DNA of 64,000 nt. Origin: Alloyangia pacifica (GTDB lineage Bacteria; Pseudomonadota; Alphaproteobacteria; Rhodobacterales; Rhodobacteraceae). The position numbers and the translations under genes were made by a program. Below, one piece after another: positions 1-8,900 of the stretch. The notes beneath the pieces are model-generated. The model was not told where the DNA came from, did no database searches, and worked only from the letters and a program-made list of their open reading frames with translations. Numbering within the stretch: position 1 is the first letter of the stretch; every line of letters begins with the position of its first letter. Location: contig NZ_JAIVKX010000004.1 in NCBI RefSeq assembly GCF_020524285.1, positions 124,001-188,000 on the forward strand, read 5' to 3'.

Positions 1-262
1 ACTCCCCCTGAAGCCTTGAGTACGGCAACGGCAAGGGTGACTAAAGGTCGCAAACATTGGGTATTTCTGGAAGCATAGAATGGCGGCAAAGCTACGGCCA
101 TTGTGTATACCCTGATCAGATTCAGGCGCCGGCTCTCGTTAGCGGAGTATATCAGTAAAAATTATTTTAAAAAATACTCAGTACACGCTTGGATCATTTT
201 CACTAGTGAATGTAGTGAAAATTTTAAAGCCAAAATTTAACGAACCGTGACGCTGGCGTGAA
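1..262. other. Intergenic, no gene seen
   Basis: No reading frame here looks like a real gene on either strand. The stretch is AT-richer than the bulk of the window around 150-240 and runs straight into the tandem repeat array. It lies downstream of the leftward operon that ends at 410, so it may hold that operon's terminator, but I see no clear hairpin followed by a T-run. Confidence 0.5.
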
Positions 263-374
263 GTCGTGAAGTCGTGGAGTCGTGGAGTCGTGGAGTCGTG
301 GAGTCGTGGAGTCGTGGAGTCGTGGAGTCGTGGAGTCGTGGAGTCGTGGAGTCGTGGAGTCGTGGAGTCGTGGA
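263..374. repeat. Tandem array of an 8-bp unit, 14 copies
   Basis: The unit GTCGTGGA is repeated 13 times without error from 271 to 374, preceded by one variant copy (GTCGTGAA) at 263-270. The unit length is not a multiple of three. Any frame through it therefore has a 24-bp period and encodes an eight-residue repeat such as LHDSTTPR on the reverse strand; I regard those frames as artefacts of the repeat. The array sits just downstream of the leftward operon ending at 410. Such perfect short arrays change copy number by slipped-strand mispairing. Confidence 0.95.
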
Positions 375-409
375 GGGGCTGATCGAATAAGACTGGGTAG
401 GCAAGTGTT

Positions 410-1276
410 TCAGTCCGAATACATCGCAAACATACACATAGAAACTAATGTTGTGTGATAATTCTTATAGAAAGCGCGCTCCGCAGCGTCAGCATCGATT
501 GCGAGCATAAACTGCTGACCCGCATCCTCTGGACCTTCAACAGCTCCATTCTCCTGCTGGACCACAAGAATCGAGTTCGCCCAATGCCTTCCCATAGAGA
601 CTTGCCCTATACATCTTAAGACAATGCATAGTTCCCCGACCAAATCGTAATTGGCCTCCTCACTGTAAATTTGACACCAAACAGGAGCCCAATTAACCAA
701 GTATTCTTTTACGTCTGGCGTTAGAACCGCATCCCGCGCGCCAAAATCCGTCGCGTAGAAAACTTCATGAGTAACAGCGTAAACCGATTGCTCTGATAGC
801 ACCCATGGTTCAGGTTTCTTAAATAGAAAGCTGTTATCATAAAGCTCTAGATTCTCCTCCCTGCACAACAGCCGAGAAACAGCAAAATCGGTCGCTATAT
901 TGATCCATGCCTCCCCTTCGACGGCGCCAAATATTTGCATTCGAGATATCTCTTCGAGCAACTTGGACAGTCTATAATTCTCGAACCCAAGCTGCTTGAA
1001 GAGATATAATGTGGTTGCCAGTCTATATATGTCTGGCTTTGCCATAAGAATCCTAAAGAGCAAATCCCCTTGCTCACATTCACCCCACGCCCATGAAGCG
1101 ATTCTGTGCAAGACCTTCGGATTCACTTTGCTCCTACAAATGTACAGAGCGAGCAGTAGCTCGCTTAAAGGTTTGAGCTTGATGATTTTAATATTATCGC
1201 TACCTTTTCCTATCTGAAAATGGGCGAGATTTTCCTCAATCCAAGTTTCGCTTTTTCTCAACCCGCCTTTGAACAC
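410..1276 (-). CDS. Unknown helical protein (DUF6895-like?), third gene of operon
   Basis: This 288-residue protein is the last gene of a leftward three-gene operon. It starts at GTG directly after the TAA stop of the gene upstream, which indicates translational coupling. It is rich in predicted helix, with WIEEN near the N-terminus and a conserved-looking YAVTHEVFYATDFG block near residue 165. There is no signal peptide and no obvious membrane segment. The overall pattern reminds me of DUF6895-type proteins, which have no known function, but this is from memory and not tested. The coding sequence is visibly AT-richer than the rest of the window, which suggests transfer. Confidence 0.7.
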   Translation of the reverse strand: MFKGGLRKSETWIEENLAHFQIGKGSDNIKIIKLKPLSELLLALYICRSKVNPKVLHRIASWAWGECEQGDLLFRILMAKPDIYRLATTLYLFKQLGFENYRLSKLLEEISRMQIFGAVEGEAWINIATDFAVSRLLCREENLELYDNSFLFKKPEPWVLSEQSVYAVTHEVFYATDFGARDAVLTPDVKEYLVNWAPVWCQIYSEEANYDLVGELCIVLRCIGQVSMGRHWANSILVVQQENGAVEGPEDAGQQFMLAIDADAAERAFYKNYHTTLVSMCMFAMYSD

Positions 1277-1864
1277 TTAGCAACTCCAATGAGGGCTAAA
1301 AATAGCCCTTTCCCAAGTGAGAGAGACATCCGAGATGAGAGCAACCTGACAGCAGAGATAACGCTCAATCTCGGCGTCTACGGACGCTATGTCTCCAGTC
1401 TTTTTGTTGACACGTCCCAGAACGGATGCAGCTCGATACGAGGAAACGAAATCTCCTTTCGCCAGGTAGTAGCAAATATCTCTTCGCAACTCTGGAGGTT
1501 CTAATTTAAGGCTTGACCGCTCATCTAGTTCAGAGGGCTTTACAAGTGCAAACCTAGATAGTTGGTAGTACACATCACGAGGAAGAGGCTGCCAGACGGT
1601 TTGCTGACAACCAGCGCCTAAAACATTGCTTTGGCTAAGCTTTTCAACGAAAAATTTGGGCAAAGTACGCTCAGCGCCCTGCCCAAATAGAAAATATGCA
1701 GCGCACACCTCCAGCCAATACGTCTCAACCACTGGCGCCATCTCTGGATCTTCACAAACATGCAAAAACCTATCAATGCCGACCTGGGGTATCGAGCAAA
1801 GCAATGGCAGGATTATTCCGCGCTTGTCTAGAGATGGATCATTCACAGAGGCTGTGACCAGCAA
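1277..1864 (-). CDS. Unknown protein, second gene of operon
   Basis: This encodes 195 residues that I do not recognise. It overlaps the cysteine-rich gene upstream by 22 bp and is followed immediately by the next start codon, so the three genes are surely co-transcribed. The protein looks soluble and helical. It contains eight cysteines, including a CC pair near residue 171 and a C-terminal HWSC ending. No motif assigns a reaction. Like its neighbours it is AT-richer than the chromosome around it. It could act together with the third protein on the small first product, but that is inference. Confidence 0.65.
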   Translation of the reverse strand: MLVTASVNDPSLDKRGIILPLLCSIPQVGIDRFLHVCEDPEMAPVVETYWLEVCAAYFLFGQGAERTLPKFFVEKLSQSNVLGAGCQQTVWQPLPRDVYYQLSRFALVKPSELDERSSLKLEPPELRRDICYYLAKGDFVSSYRAASVLGRVNKKTGDIASVDAEIERYLCCQVALISDVSLTWERAIFSPHWSC

Positions 1865-2148
1865 TCAAGGCAAAAGTCACAAATGATCATTGAACTAATT
1901 TCGTTCGGCGTTCCAATCGTCGCCCGCAATCCACGTATCTGCTCAAATTCATCTTTGGGGAGCACTTCCGCTGCGGGGCAGGTCTCCTCTGTGCAATCTC
2001 CCGAGCAATCAATATCTTTATCAGAAATCTCAGCAAATAGTTTCGCTACAATTGCTCGCTGCTGATCGTTCATCTCAACTTGATTCAAGTCGATTTCGAT
2101 CGAAACACCATTCCCATGATTCATTTTCACCATATGTGTTGCGCGCAT
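1843..2148 (-). CDS. Small cysteine-rich protein, first gene of operon
   Basis: This 101-residue protein starts at ATG 2148, seven bases after an AGGGG ribosome binding site. The N-terminal half is charged and helical (ELDLN-like, with DQQRAIVAKLFAEI). The middle carries a CSGDCTEETC cluster and the C-terminus ends with CDFCLDCWSQPL, giving six cysteines in two clusters. The two clusters could bind a metal or an iron-sulfur cluster. A short first gene with a charged leader and a Cys-rich tail, followed by two unknown proteins, is also the layout of a modified-peptide precursor operon. No known maturation enzyme is present, so the role is open. Confidence 0.7.
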   Translation of the reverse strand: MRATHMVKMNHGNGVSIEIDLNQVEMNDQQRAIVAKLFAEISDKDIDCSGDCTEETCPAAEVLPKDEFEQIRGLRATIGTPNEISSMIICDFCLDCWSQPL

Positions 2149-2615
2149 AACTTGCCCCTAACCGACTTCTTGCATGTTCCAATTGATCTTTGTTAGCTTG
2201 ATCTCTTATCTAAGGCGGGCATTCGTTTGGGGGCTCAACCCGACACGCCCCAATCTGCCGACCCTTTGGGAAATAAAGGTCCAAATCTACCCTCAGGTCA
2301 AGTATTTTGCGCCCGATAGGGGGCTACCATTTTCTAACCGTTCAGTTTCGAGAGAGCTGCTTACAAAGCCGCCACTCGTCCTTGAGCAGAAAGTGGTAGG
2401 TCTGGGGGCTCAGAGGGGCCGATCCCTGCTCCCCGCCTGAACGGCAGCTTTCGGGAAATGAAGTCTGCGGAGCTAGGTCCGCAATCTGCGCTGTCCTGCC
2501 TTACCAGGGCAGCGTGCTAACCGTCCGCTTCCTGCGCACTGCGTCCGGTTTTCAACCCGGTTCCTTTTGTTTACGCCGCCCGGGCAACTGTGGATCAGAC
2601 GGCTAGTGCGGAAGC
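2149..2615. other. Intergenic, 467 bp, no gene seen
   Basis: This lies between the start of the leftward Cys-rich operon and the stop of the leftward RTX gene, so it must contain the promoter of the former. I see one short perfect inverted repeat, TGCGGA/TCCGCA at 2466-2483, and no convincing coding frame. The right part is GC-rich like the chromosome while the left part resembles the AT-richer operon, so a composition boundary lies here. Confidence 0.5.
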
Positions 2616-5237
2616 TCAGACAAAACTCACTGCATCCGCGACACCAAAGGCGAGCATATTGCTGTTCCCGTGCACAAAAAGGATCTCGATTTCGCCCGCT
2701 GATTGCCCAGCGCCACCAACGAAGGAGATGTTGAGCATGTCGCCAAAGACGCTGAGCGACGATGGTTGAAAATGCAAACCGCCGTGGTCGTAGAACCTCA
2801 GCGTGTCGCCCTCCGCCGCCGAGAAATCGACCAGCACGCAGCCCGAGGAACTCGCTGTGAACTCGAAGACGTCCGCGCCCGGGCCACCTTCCAGCGTGTC
2901 CCGTCCGGTACCTCCGAAAAGCGTATCGTCGCCGGCGCCGCCACGGATCATCTCACTGGCATCGGACCCCCAAACGACGTCGTTCCCGCTTCCTGCATCG
3001 ATCTCGATTTCCGACCCAGCGAGGCTAAAGTACCGGCTTGTCAGGTCCACGATGTCGTCTCCCCCACCAGTCCAAATCTGCTCGATCGAGGAGAGCCGAG
3101 CACCCGAGGCAAGGGAGAGCTCTTGATGTCTTCCAGGAACCTCATCGTCCAAGAAGAGTGCATCCGCTCCGTCCCCGAATACCAGGCTGTCCTGACCGGC
3201 GCCGCCCTGCAACACGGTGGTGTTCACCTTCCTTTCGGCAAGCGGCAAGATAACCCCGGTCCCCTGTCCGCCGTAGGCCCCGACATTGTGCGCTCCGACC
3301 CCGGACCCGTAGACGGCCGTTGCCACGATTTCGAGGCAATCGTTGCCATCTCCCGCGCGGATCAGCTCCAGCCCGTCACCGCCGCGGATCGTGTCGTTGC
3401 CGGGCCCACCATCGAGCAAATCATCACCGCCATTGCCGGCCAGGAGATCGGCGCCCGCGCCGCCGATGAGCGTATCGCTCTCCCCTCCCCCGAAGAGCCA
3501 GTCGTTTCCTTCGCCGCCAGACAGATGGTCTTCGCCCCAGCCACCGACGAGGACGTCATCTCCGGCGCCGCCGCGCAGCAAATCGTCGCCAAATTGGCCT
3601 TTCAGCGTGTCGTCACCTGCGCCGCCTAGGATCTCGTCGGGGCCACCGGCGCCCTCGATCCTGTCGGGGCCTTTGCCGCCTTCGAGGTGATCCCCCTCAT
3701 CGGTGACCCGCTGAAGGACCACCTTCGAGAGAGACCAAGCTTCAGCATTGAAGCTCAGTACCGGATCATCCAGCATGAATCCGCCGGGCCCGGAGAGAAC
3801 GGCGTTGCCAGCGTTGTCGAGCGGGTCAGGGCTCGAACTCGTCATTTGCACGTACTGCGCGAAGTAGCGGGGTGACCCGAGAACGTCCGCCAAGTCGATC
3901 CGGAGTCCTTCCTGCCGCTGACCGCTCCGCTCTCCGACAAGCAGAACCATCCGGTCTGCACTATCGAATCCGTGAATGTCGATTTGTCCTTCGATGTCAA
4001 AATCGAATGCCGGGCTCAGGCCCGGCAAGTCAGTCGACAACCACTGGAAGGTCTGTCCGCCGAAAGTCAGGTCGCCCTCGAGACTGTCGATCAGCGTGCG
4101 GTGGATCACGCTCGGGCTGCCAAAGGTGATTGGCCAGAAATTCGCGCCCGCGACACCGTGCGAAGCCAGTTCAAAGAACGCTTCGACCGTTGTGTGCGCG
4201 TACTGCAGACCGTTTGCATTACCGAGGTTTTCTGAAACCGCGCTCCATCCCGGATTGCGAGCACTCCACTCCGTGACGTGGTAGGGAATGTCGTCAAGGC
4301 CAAGGCGAGCGGCAAATGCTGCACGTATGGAGGTGAGCGCGAAGTCTTTTTCGTGGTCGATCTCATCGAAGCCGCCATCGAAATAGAGATGTTCGACAAT
4401 CCCTGTGAGAGCCGCCGCAGCTCCCGGCAGATCGGCAAAGTGACCGGCGATCGCCTCGCTCTGCTCCCGAGCATTTCCGTTGCCGGGCATCGTCGCTTCG
4501 AGCCATCCCTGCTCTGCAACGGCGCCGTCGCCGAGTTCGTGGAGAATGTAGTCACCCGAGCCATCTGGCTCGAGGAGGACGCGCCTGCTGCTGAGCGGGC
4601 TGTAGACATTCGCGGAACTCGCAGCCTGGGCGACGATCTCCGCACCTGGCGCCAGATCGGCAAGAAGAACGGCAAGGCGTGCGGAGATGTAGCCATACTC
4701 TCTGGCCGTCATCTGACCACTTCCCCAGAACTCATTCCCCAGCTCAAAGCGGGCAATGGTCACGCCCTGCGCCGCGGCCATTTCCGTCGCGGCCTGGACG
4801 TAGGCGGCGACGTGATCGAGATAATCGCTGTCGATTTGGTTGCGCACCCCGTAATCGCCGGAGGCCAGTGCTTGCCCCATGCTTTGTTCGAACGCAACGC
4901 GGGTGGGTATCACCAGCTGGACAGCAGCCCCGACTTCGCGCGCGACTTGCATGAAGGACGATAGCGGCGTGAGCGTGCGAACAACGCCCCGGTCATCGAC
5001 ATAGGAAGCCAGATCCCAGTTCCCCGTCAGGAAGACCTCTTCTGCAAAAGCGTTCTCGGTAACGCTGCCCCCTGCGTAACGCAGGGTCTTAGGATGCAGA
5101 GTGCCGAGCAAGGTGAGCAGCTCGTCGTCGTCCGTGAGCTCTTTGTCGTAAATTGTGACGAAGTTGGTCCCGAACATCTCTTCGCTGATGATGTCTCGGG
5201 AAAGGCCCGTGCCCCGGCTTGGAGAGTAACTCGGCAT
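2616..5237 (-). CDS. Secreted RTX protein with clan GH-A-like glycosidase domain
   Basis: This 873-residue protein has two parts. Residues 1 to about 430 look like a (beta/alpha)8 glycoside hydrolase of clan GH-A (families such as GH39, GH51 or GH79): RYAGGS near 55, an ELGNEFW block near 168 that would hold the acid/base Glu, and a YHVTEWSARNP block near 335 that would hold the nucleophile Glu. From about 500 on there are calcium-binding RTX nonapeptides (GGAGDD, GGEGNDWLFGG), then a second short RTX block and a hydrophobic C-terminus. There is no N-terminal signal, which fits type I secretion through a C-terminal signal, although no type I secretion genes lie nearby. The likely target is an extracellular polysaccharide; substrate unknown. 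Confidence 0.8.
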   Translation of the reverse strand: MPSYSPSRGTGLSRDIISEEMFGTNFVTIYDKELTDDDELLTLLGTLHPKTLRYAGGSVTENAFAEEVFLTGNWDLASYVDDRGVVRTLTPLSSFMQVAREVGAAVQLVIPTRVAFEQSMGQALASGDYGVRNQIDSDYLDHVAAYVQAATEMAAAQGVTIARFELGNEFWGSGQMTAREYGYISARLAVLLADLAPGAEIVAQAASSANVYSPLSSRRVLLEPDGSGDYILHELGDGAVAEQGWLEATMPGNGNAREQSEAIAGHFADLPGAAAALTGIVEHLYFDGGFDEIDHEKDFALTSIRAAFAARLGLDDIPYHVTEWSARNPGWSAVSENLGNANGLQYAHTTVEAFFELASHGVAGANFWPITFGSPSVIHRTLIDSLEGDLTFGGQTFQWLSTDLPGLSPAFDFDIEGQIDIHGFDSADRMVLLVGERSGQRQEGLRIDLADVLGSPRYFAQYVQMTSSSPDPLDNAGNAVLSGPGGFMLDDPVLSFNAEAWSLSKVVLQRVTDEGDHLEGGKGPDRIEGAGGPDEILGGAGDDTLKGQFGDDLLRGGAGDDVLVGGWGEDHLSGGEGNDWLFGGGESDTLIGGAGADLLAGNGGDDLLDGGPGNDTIRGGDGLELIRAGDGNDCLEIVATAVYGSGVGAHNVGAYGGQGTGVILPLAERKVNTTVLQGGAGQDSLVFGDGADALFLDDEVPGRHQELSLASGARLSSIEQIWTGGGDDIVDLTSRYFSLAGSEIEIDAGSGNDVVWGSDASEMIRGGAGDDTLFGGTGRDTLEGGPGADVFEFTASSSGCVLVDFSAAEGDTLRFYDHGGLHFQPSSLSVFGDMLNISFVGGAGQSAGEIEILFVHGNSNMLAFGVADAVSFV

Positions 5238-5349
5238 TGCCGCTGTCCTGGTCCGCGAAAACTCCGGAAAAACCTGCAGGCCAAAGGTTTAGAAAGGAGA
5301 CTCGGAAGTTCATTTCTTTCCGCTGCATTTGAGGGGCTTTCTCAGGAAC

Positions 5350-5847
5350 CTAGACGTTCAGGTAGTCCTCCTCTGAAATGAGCGTCTCCCGGCGCGCGAA
5401 CAGCCAGAACATCTTGAGCCAGCTGCTACAGGCGCGGGCCATATGGTGGGATGGGTCTCCCAGGTCGCGGGCAACCTGCTCGAAATCCTGTTCACTTTGC
5501 GCCACGAAGGCGGACGCCAAGATGAGCAATGTGCCTTCTCTTTCCTCGAGCATCGCCTTCACATAGGGCCTGTCCCGGCAGTAGTGCATCCAGAACAATG
5601 CGGTGAGCGTGCTGTCTTGCAGGCGCCTTTCCGGGCCATGAACGTCGACCGAGTGCCGCAGGTCATATCTGACAATATCGAGCAGATTATGGACCCCATT
5701 GAGGGGTGTTTCGCGATAGTCGGGGCAAAAGGAACATCGGAGACGGCCGGCTCTGCGATCAGCCAGCAGCTTCGCTCTCGGGAGCTGCAAGGTGTCGGCG
5801 ACTTCATACGTCGTAAACGCACAAGTTACGGGCCACATGACACTCAT
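5350..5847 (-). CDS. Unknown protein with possible N-terminal HTH
   Basis: This encodes about 165 residues from ATG 5847; a second ATG three codons later (5838) has better spacing to the GGAG upstream. An in-frame TTG at 5868 is less likely. The N-terminal part (TYEVADTLQLPRAKLLADRR) has the look of an excisionase- or MerR-type helix-turn-helix. The remainder is helical and contains RCSFCPDYRE, a possible metal site. I do not recognise a family. It lies between the RTX glycosidase gene and a membrane-anchored acidic protein, all leftward, and may share their transcript. Confidence 0.6.
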   Translation of the reverse strand: MSVMWPVTCAFTTYEVADTLQLPRAKLLADRRAGRLRCSFCPDYRETPLNGVHNLLDIVRYDLRHSVDVHGPERRLQDSTLTALFWMHYCRDRPYVKAMLEEREGTLLILASAFVAQSEQDFEQVARDLGDPSHHMARACSSWLKMFWLFARRETLISEEDYLNV

Positions 5848-5934
5848 TCTCCAAAGGAGGTCCTGCAAGTATGAACTCAGACTTTGGTTAAACTGCTGTC
5901 AATCCTGCGCACGGCAGCGCCGCAACACAGAATT

Positions 5935-6630
5935 TCATCGAGAGATAGGGACGTTGCTCACGATCTCGGGGGAACCGAGATCTCCATTCTGAAAGTCGAG
6001 TCCGCCGTTCTCCAGGCTCTTCTGGAAGAAGCTCACGCCGGATTCGATTCGCGCAAGAGACTTGATACCGGCGGCAAGCGCCTCTGCCTCAAGCTCGGCA
6101 TCTTCGGAAAACAGGGCGCCACCATCCTCTGACCACTTCAGGCCATCTGGGAAGGTCGCTCCTTCAGGGACGTAGTAGAGATTGGTGCCTCCATGGAATC
6201 TTGTGACTTCCATATCGTCGTGCCGCATCGTGTCGACATGGTCTGCCTCGATCACGTGGATGAAACCTCCATCTCCCTCCGGAAGCATCACCGAGACCGT
6301 TGAGCCTTCGCCAGCAAGAACAGTCCGCAAGGACCCATCGAGTCCGCGGGTGCTGAAAAGGTCTGGAAGCGCCAGCAGGTCGGCCTCCGAGAAGCACAGC
6401 GCTTCCAGTTCGGCCTCCGGCGGATCTGCGTCACGCCCTGCGTACGCAGGCTCGCCCGGGAGAATGAGGCTCGCGTCATCCGGCAGGCCATGGGTCTCCT
6501 CCCCGCCCCATAGCTCCGCCGCGTCGTCATCTGCCTCCTCATCATCCTCCGGATGCGTGGAAAGGAAATCCATCCCCACGATACCGAAAAGCAATCCAAC
6601 CCCTAGAAGCACGAGAGATATTGGAAGCAT
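5935..6630 (-). CDS. Membrane-anchored acidic protein, unknown
   Basis: This 231-residue protein begins with one hydrophobic segment (about residues 2-22), followed by a very acidic linker (PEDDEEADDD) and a soluble domain of mixed strand and helix. The topology suggests an anchor with the bulk on one side of the inner membrane; the acidic linker does not fix the side. The later part contains an IHVIEADHVDTMRHDD stretch and a FHGGTNLYYVPEG stretch with no known motif. The gene is the most upstream of the leftward group that ends with the RTX glycosidase, so a role in regulating or handling that protein is possible but unproven. Confidence 0.6.
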   Translation of the reverse strand: MLPISLVLLGVGLLFGIVGMDFLSTHPEDDEEADDDAAELWGGEETHGLPDDASLILPGEPAYAGRDADPPEAELEALCFSEADLLALPDLFSTRGLDGSLRTVLAGEGSTVSVMLPEGDGGFIHVIEADHVDTMRHDDMEVTRFHGGTNLYYVPEGATFPDGLKWSEDGGALFSEDAELEAEALAAGIKSLARIESGVSFFQKSLENGGLDFQNGDLGSPEIVSNVPISR

Positions 6631-7536
6631 GCATCAACCTGCAGACAGCCGCTCTATCGTGAGGCTAGGCGCTGCTCATCTTCGTCACGAGAGGCGAAAT
6701 CCCAAAAGTTTGTCGCGAAATCCACGCGGACATCGCGAGGTCACGCGGCTCAACGAGCCATTAACGTCTCGGCGGTTCCATGAGATGAGCCAAATGGATA
6801 GAGGCCAAGGCGTGAAACCGACTCCCAAGACAGACTTTGCAGTTATTTTTCCAGCTACGATCTCATGGCCGCGAAACTTGCCGCTATGGCGTCTGTGTCT
6901 TGTGGCTGAGCTCATCTCTTGTCGGCCGGCTCCTGACCCGCTGTGAGTGTCATCGATGCTAAATCGACACTTCGTCTGGGCCTGATACGCGGCGAGCTCT
7001 TTGGCCAACCGCCGGCTGTACACAAGCGAGCGGTGGGGCTTTCACCCCCAGGCCGCGGTCGCTGTCCCAACACCGCATGGCTATCGACACTGAGCGCCAC
7101 CATACGCGAGACCCGCGTTAGAGTGATCCCTCGATAAGATTAGATTTTCTGGCGTAGTCATTTGAGACCTCGCGGCGTCGCCGAGCTGCCGTTGGGGAGG
7201 CGCGTGACGACCCGACAACGGCGCATTTTTGGCGCGACAAAACCCGCCGCGCGGCGGCATTCTGTTGCTATCCTCGGGGGGCGCGCCGCGGCTGACCGAT
7301 GGCGCCCTTTGCTCCCTGGGCCCCCCAACATGACGTTATTTCCGCCCCTGCACCGGGCCCGGGAGTCCGATCTGGCCCCTGCCAGGGTCCTCCTCTGGCG
7401 CTCGGCGTATGCGGGCGGCGGAAGCGCATTAGATCGCTAGTTTCAATTGATTTTTTTGGGTTCGCACCTCGGGTTCGCAGGTGCGCACCCTGCGTCGTGT
7501 CTGGCCTTCTGTGGCGGGACGCGCCTACCCTGGGAG
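6631..7536. other. Gene-poor stretch, about 900 bp
   Basis: Frames in this stretch have compositions and codon use that look random, and none carries a recognisable motif or a convincing start. It separates the leftward RTX group from the rightward phage-like remnants, so it should include the promoter of the 231-residue membrane protein near 6640-6750. I see no tRNA, no repeat and no transposase fragment that I can support. It is probably decayed mobile DNA. Confidence 0.45.
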
Positions 7537-8007
7537 ATGCCATTGAAGATCGAGCTTCTCGCCCCGCACGAGCTGGTGCCCTACGACCGCAATTCGCGGA
7601 CGCCCCCAGCATGACAGATCGCCCAGATCGCCTCGGCGATCAAGGAGTTCGGCTTCACCAACCCCATACCGCTTGGCGGCTATGCCGAGATAATCGCGGG
7701 CCATGGTCGCCTGGTGGCGGAGATGGTTGGGGGCAACACCCCGGTTAAGCCGCATTTCACCGGCGCGGTACGCGCGGCGATCGTCGGCGATGAGGTGGTG
7801 TTGACCCGCGAAAGCGACGATTTCCCAGCGGGCACGGAAGTGCGTTGTCTGGCAAACGGCGAGTGGCGCGACGGGACCGACCAGGACCCCATCATTTCCG
7901 GCATGCTCTATGAGACCTGGGCAGGCGACAATCTCGGGCTCGGCGTGCCGCTGCTCGGCTTGGTCAGCGGCGGTCAATTGGTCTCGAGTTGGAGCGTCAA
8001 GACCTGA
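7537..8007 (+). pseudogene. ParB/Srx-like nuclease remnant with in-frame stop
   Basis: Read from ATG 7537, the frame gives LLAPHELVPYDRNSRT, then a TGA at 7612-7614, then QIAQIASAIKEFGFTNPI and IIAGHGRLVAEM in the same frame. These are the hallmark blocks of phage-type ParB/Srx nuclease domains (RNxRTHS, IxEFGF, AGHGR). The usual His-Ser of the first block is also lost. After AGHGRLVAEM the frame continues for about 90 residues in a way that no longer resembles ParB, so the 3' part is rearranged as well. A start at ATG 7714 could still express the downstream piece. I call it a pseudogene of prophage origin. Confidence 0.7.
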
Positions 8008-8157
8008 TCGAAGGGGGGGGGTGGCAGGCTGAAATCCAATCCATGCCACCCGCCACCCCTTGCCGGTTTCGGCTATAAATTATTGGGGTGGCACGCTCTC
8101 GGAGTTTCGATTCCGGCCATGCCTCCCCCGGAGCCCCGCGCGCGCCGCGCTCGCGCG

Positions 8158-8661
8158 ATGTATCACACCGATCCCACTTCCTTCCTAAGTGTCTGCAGCG
8201 GAATCGAGGCTGCCTCTGTCGCATGGCCCCCTCTCGGCTGGCGCGCGGCTGCCGTCTCCGAGATCGACCCCTTTCCCTGTCATGTCCTGGCGCATCGCCA
8301 CGATGCGGGACCGCCGCTCTTCATGCCCGATCAGGAGGCCTCCGGACTTGGCCTGAAGGAGCGCCGGGCGCGCGCAGCGGCCATCCGCAAGCTCGGAGAT
8401 CTGCTCGCCAACTCCCCCATTCTGCCCGACGAGCGCGGGGCAAAGCTGCGGGCCATCGTCGGGCATCAGGTGATGCCGTATTTCACCGACGAGCGGCTGG
8501 GCCAGGTCCTGCTTGCCGCGGTCATCAATGGGCTTCTCTTCGAGCGCACCTTGATCTGCGCGGCACTGGACGGGCGGGCACAGGCGCCCGAGGCACCCTG
8601 CCCGGAGCAGTCATTGACGGCAATCTGGGAGGCGCATGAATGCGGAGCGACATGGAAGTGA
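8158..8661 (+). pseudogene. Truncated phage-type C5 cytosine methyltransferase
   Basis: The first 40 residues or so (FLSVCSGIEAASVAW, LGW, SEIDPFPCHVLAHR) match motif I and the following region of phage DNA cytosine C5 methyltransferases, where the protein binds S-adenosylmethionine. The catalytic PCQ motif and the target recognition domain are missing. From about residue 60 the frame continues into an unrelated helical sequence (KERRARAAAIRKLGDLLANS) of unknown origin. No good ribosome binding site precedes ATG 8158. It is most likely a deletion fusion left by a decaying prophage; an adapted short protein cannot be excluded. Confidence 0.6.
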
Positions 8662-8900
8662 AGGACGCCAGCATCAATATCGGCTGCGGCTGCACCCGCT
8701 GCAAGGCAGGGGCATTGACCGAGGTGGCGACCATGCTCGAGCAGGATAGCCGGGAGGACGCCGGCTTCGTCCTGCTCCTTGCCGCCGCCATGCTGCTGCC
8801 GGAGCCGGCGAGGTGGTCGAGCGCAGTGCCACTCGCCTTCTCTCTCGCGCGCGTCTCGGATGAGGCGCAGCCGCGCCCGCAAACCGGCACGGCGCACTGA
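8640..8900 (+). CDS. Short phage-like protein, unknown
   Basis: This 86-residue frame starts inside the end of the methyltransferase remnant, with GGGAGG seven bases before the ATG, and its TGA stop overlaps the next start in a TGATG arrangement. It contains a CGCTRCKAG cluster near residue 16 and a hydrophobic stretch (FVLLLAAAMLLPE). I do not recognise the family. The overlaps and good ribosome binding site suggest a genuine phage-type gene still in its original packing. Confidence 0.5.
   Translation: MRSDMEVKDASINIGCGCTRCKAGALTEVATMLEQDSREDAGFVLLLAAAMLLPEPARWSSAVPLAFSLARVSDEAQPRPQTGTAH

Noticed and set aside
263-374. The array as a CRISPR
   Set aside because: The unit is 8 bp with no spacers and no cas genes nearby.
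178-437. Reading frames made of LHDSTTPR repeats across the tandem array
   Set aside because: The 8-bp repeat opens all frames alike; there is no ribosome binding site and no sequence outside the repeat that looks like protein.
2703-3629. Long rightward frames over the RTX gene
   Set aside because: They are shadows of the GC-rich repeats on the other strand; the leftward frame has both enzyme motifs and RTX repeats.
7612-7614. In-frame TGA as selenocysteine in the ParB-like gene
   Set aside because: The adjacent invariant His-Ser is also lost, the 3' part is rearranged, and the family has no selenoproteins known to me; decay is simpler.
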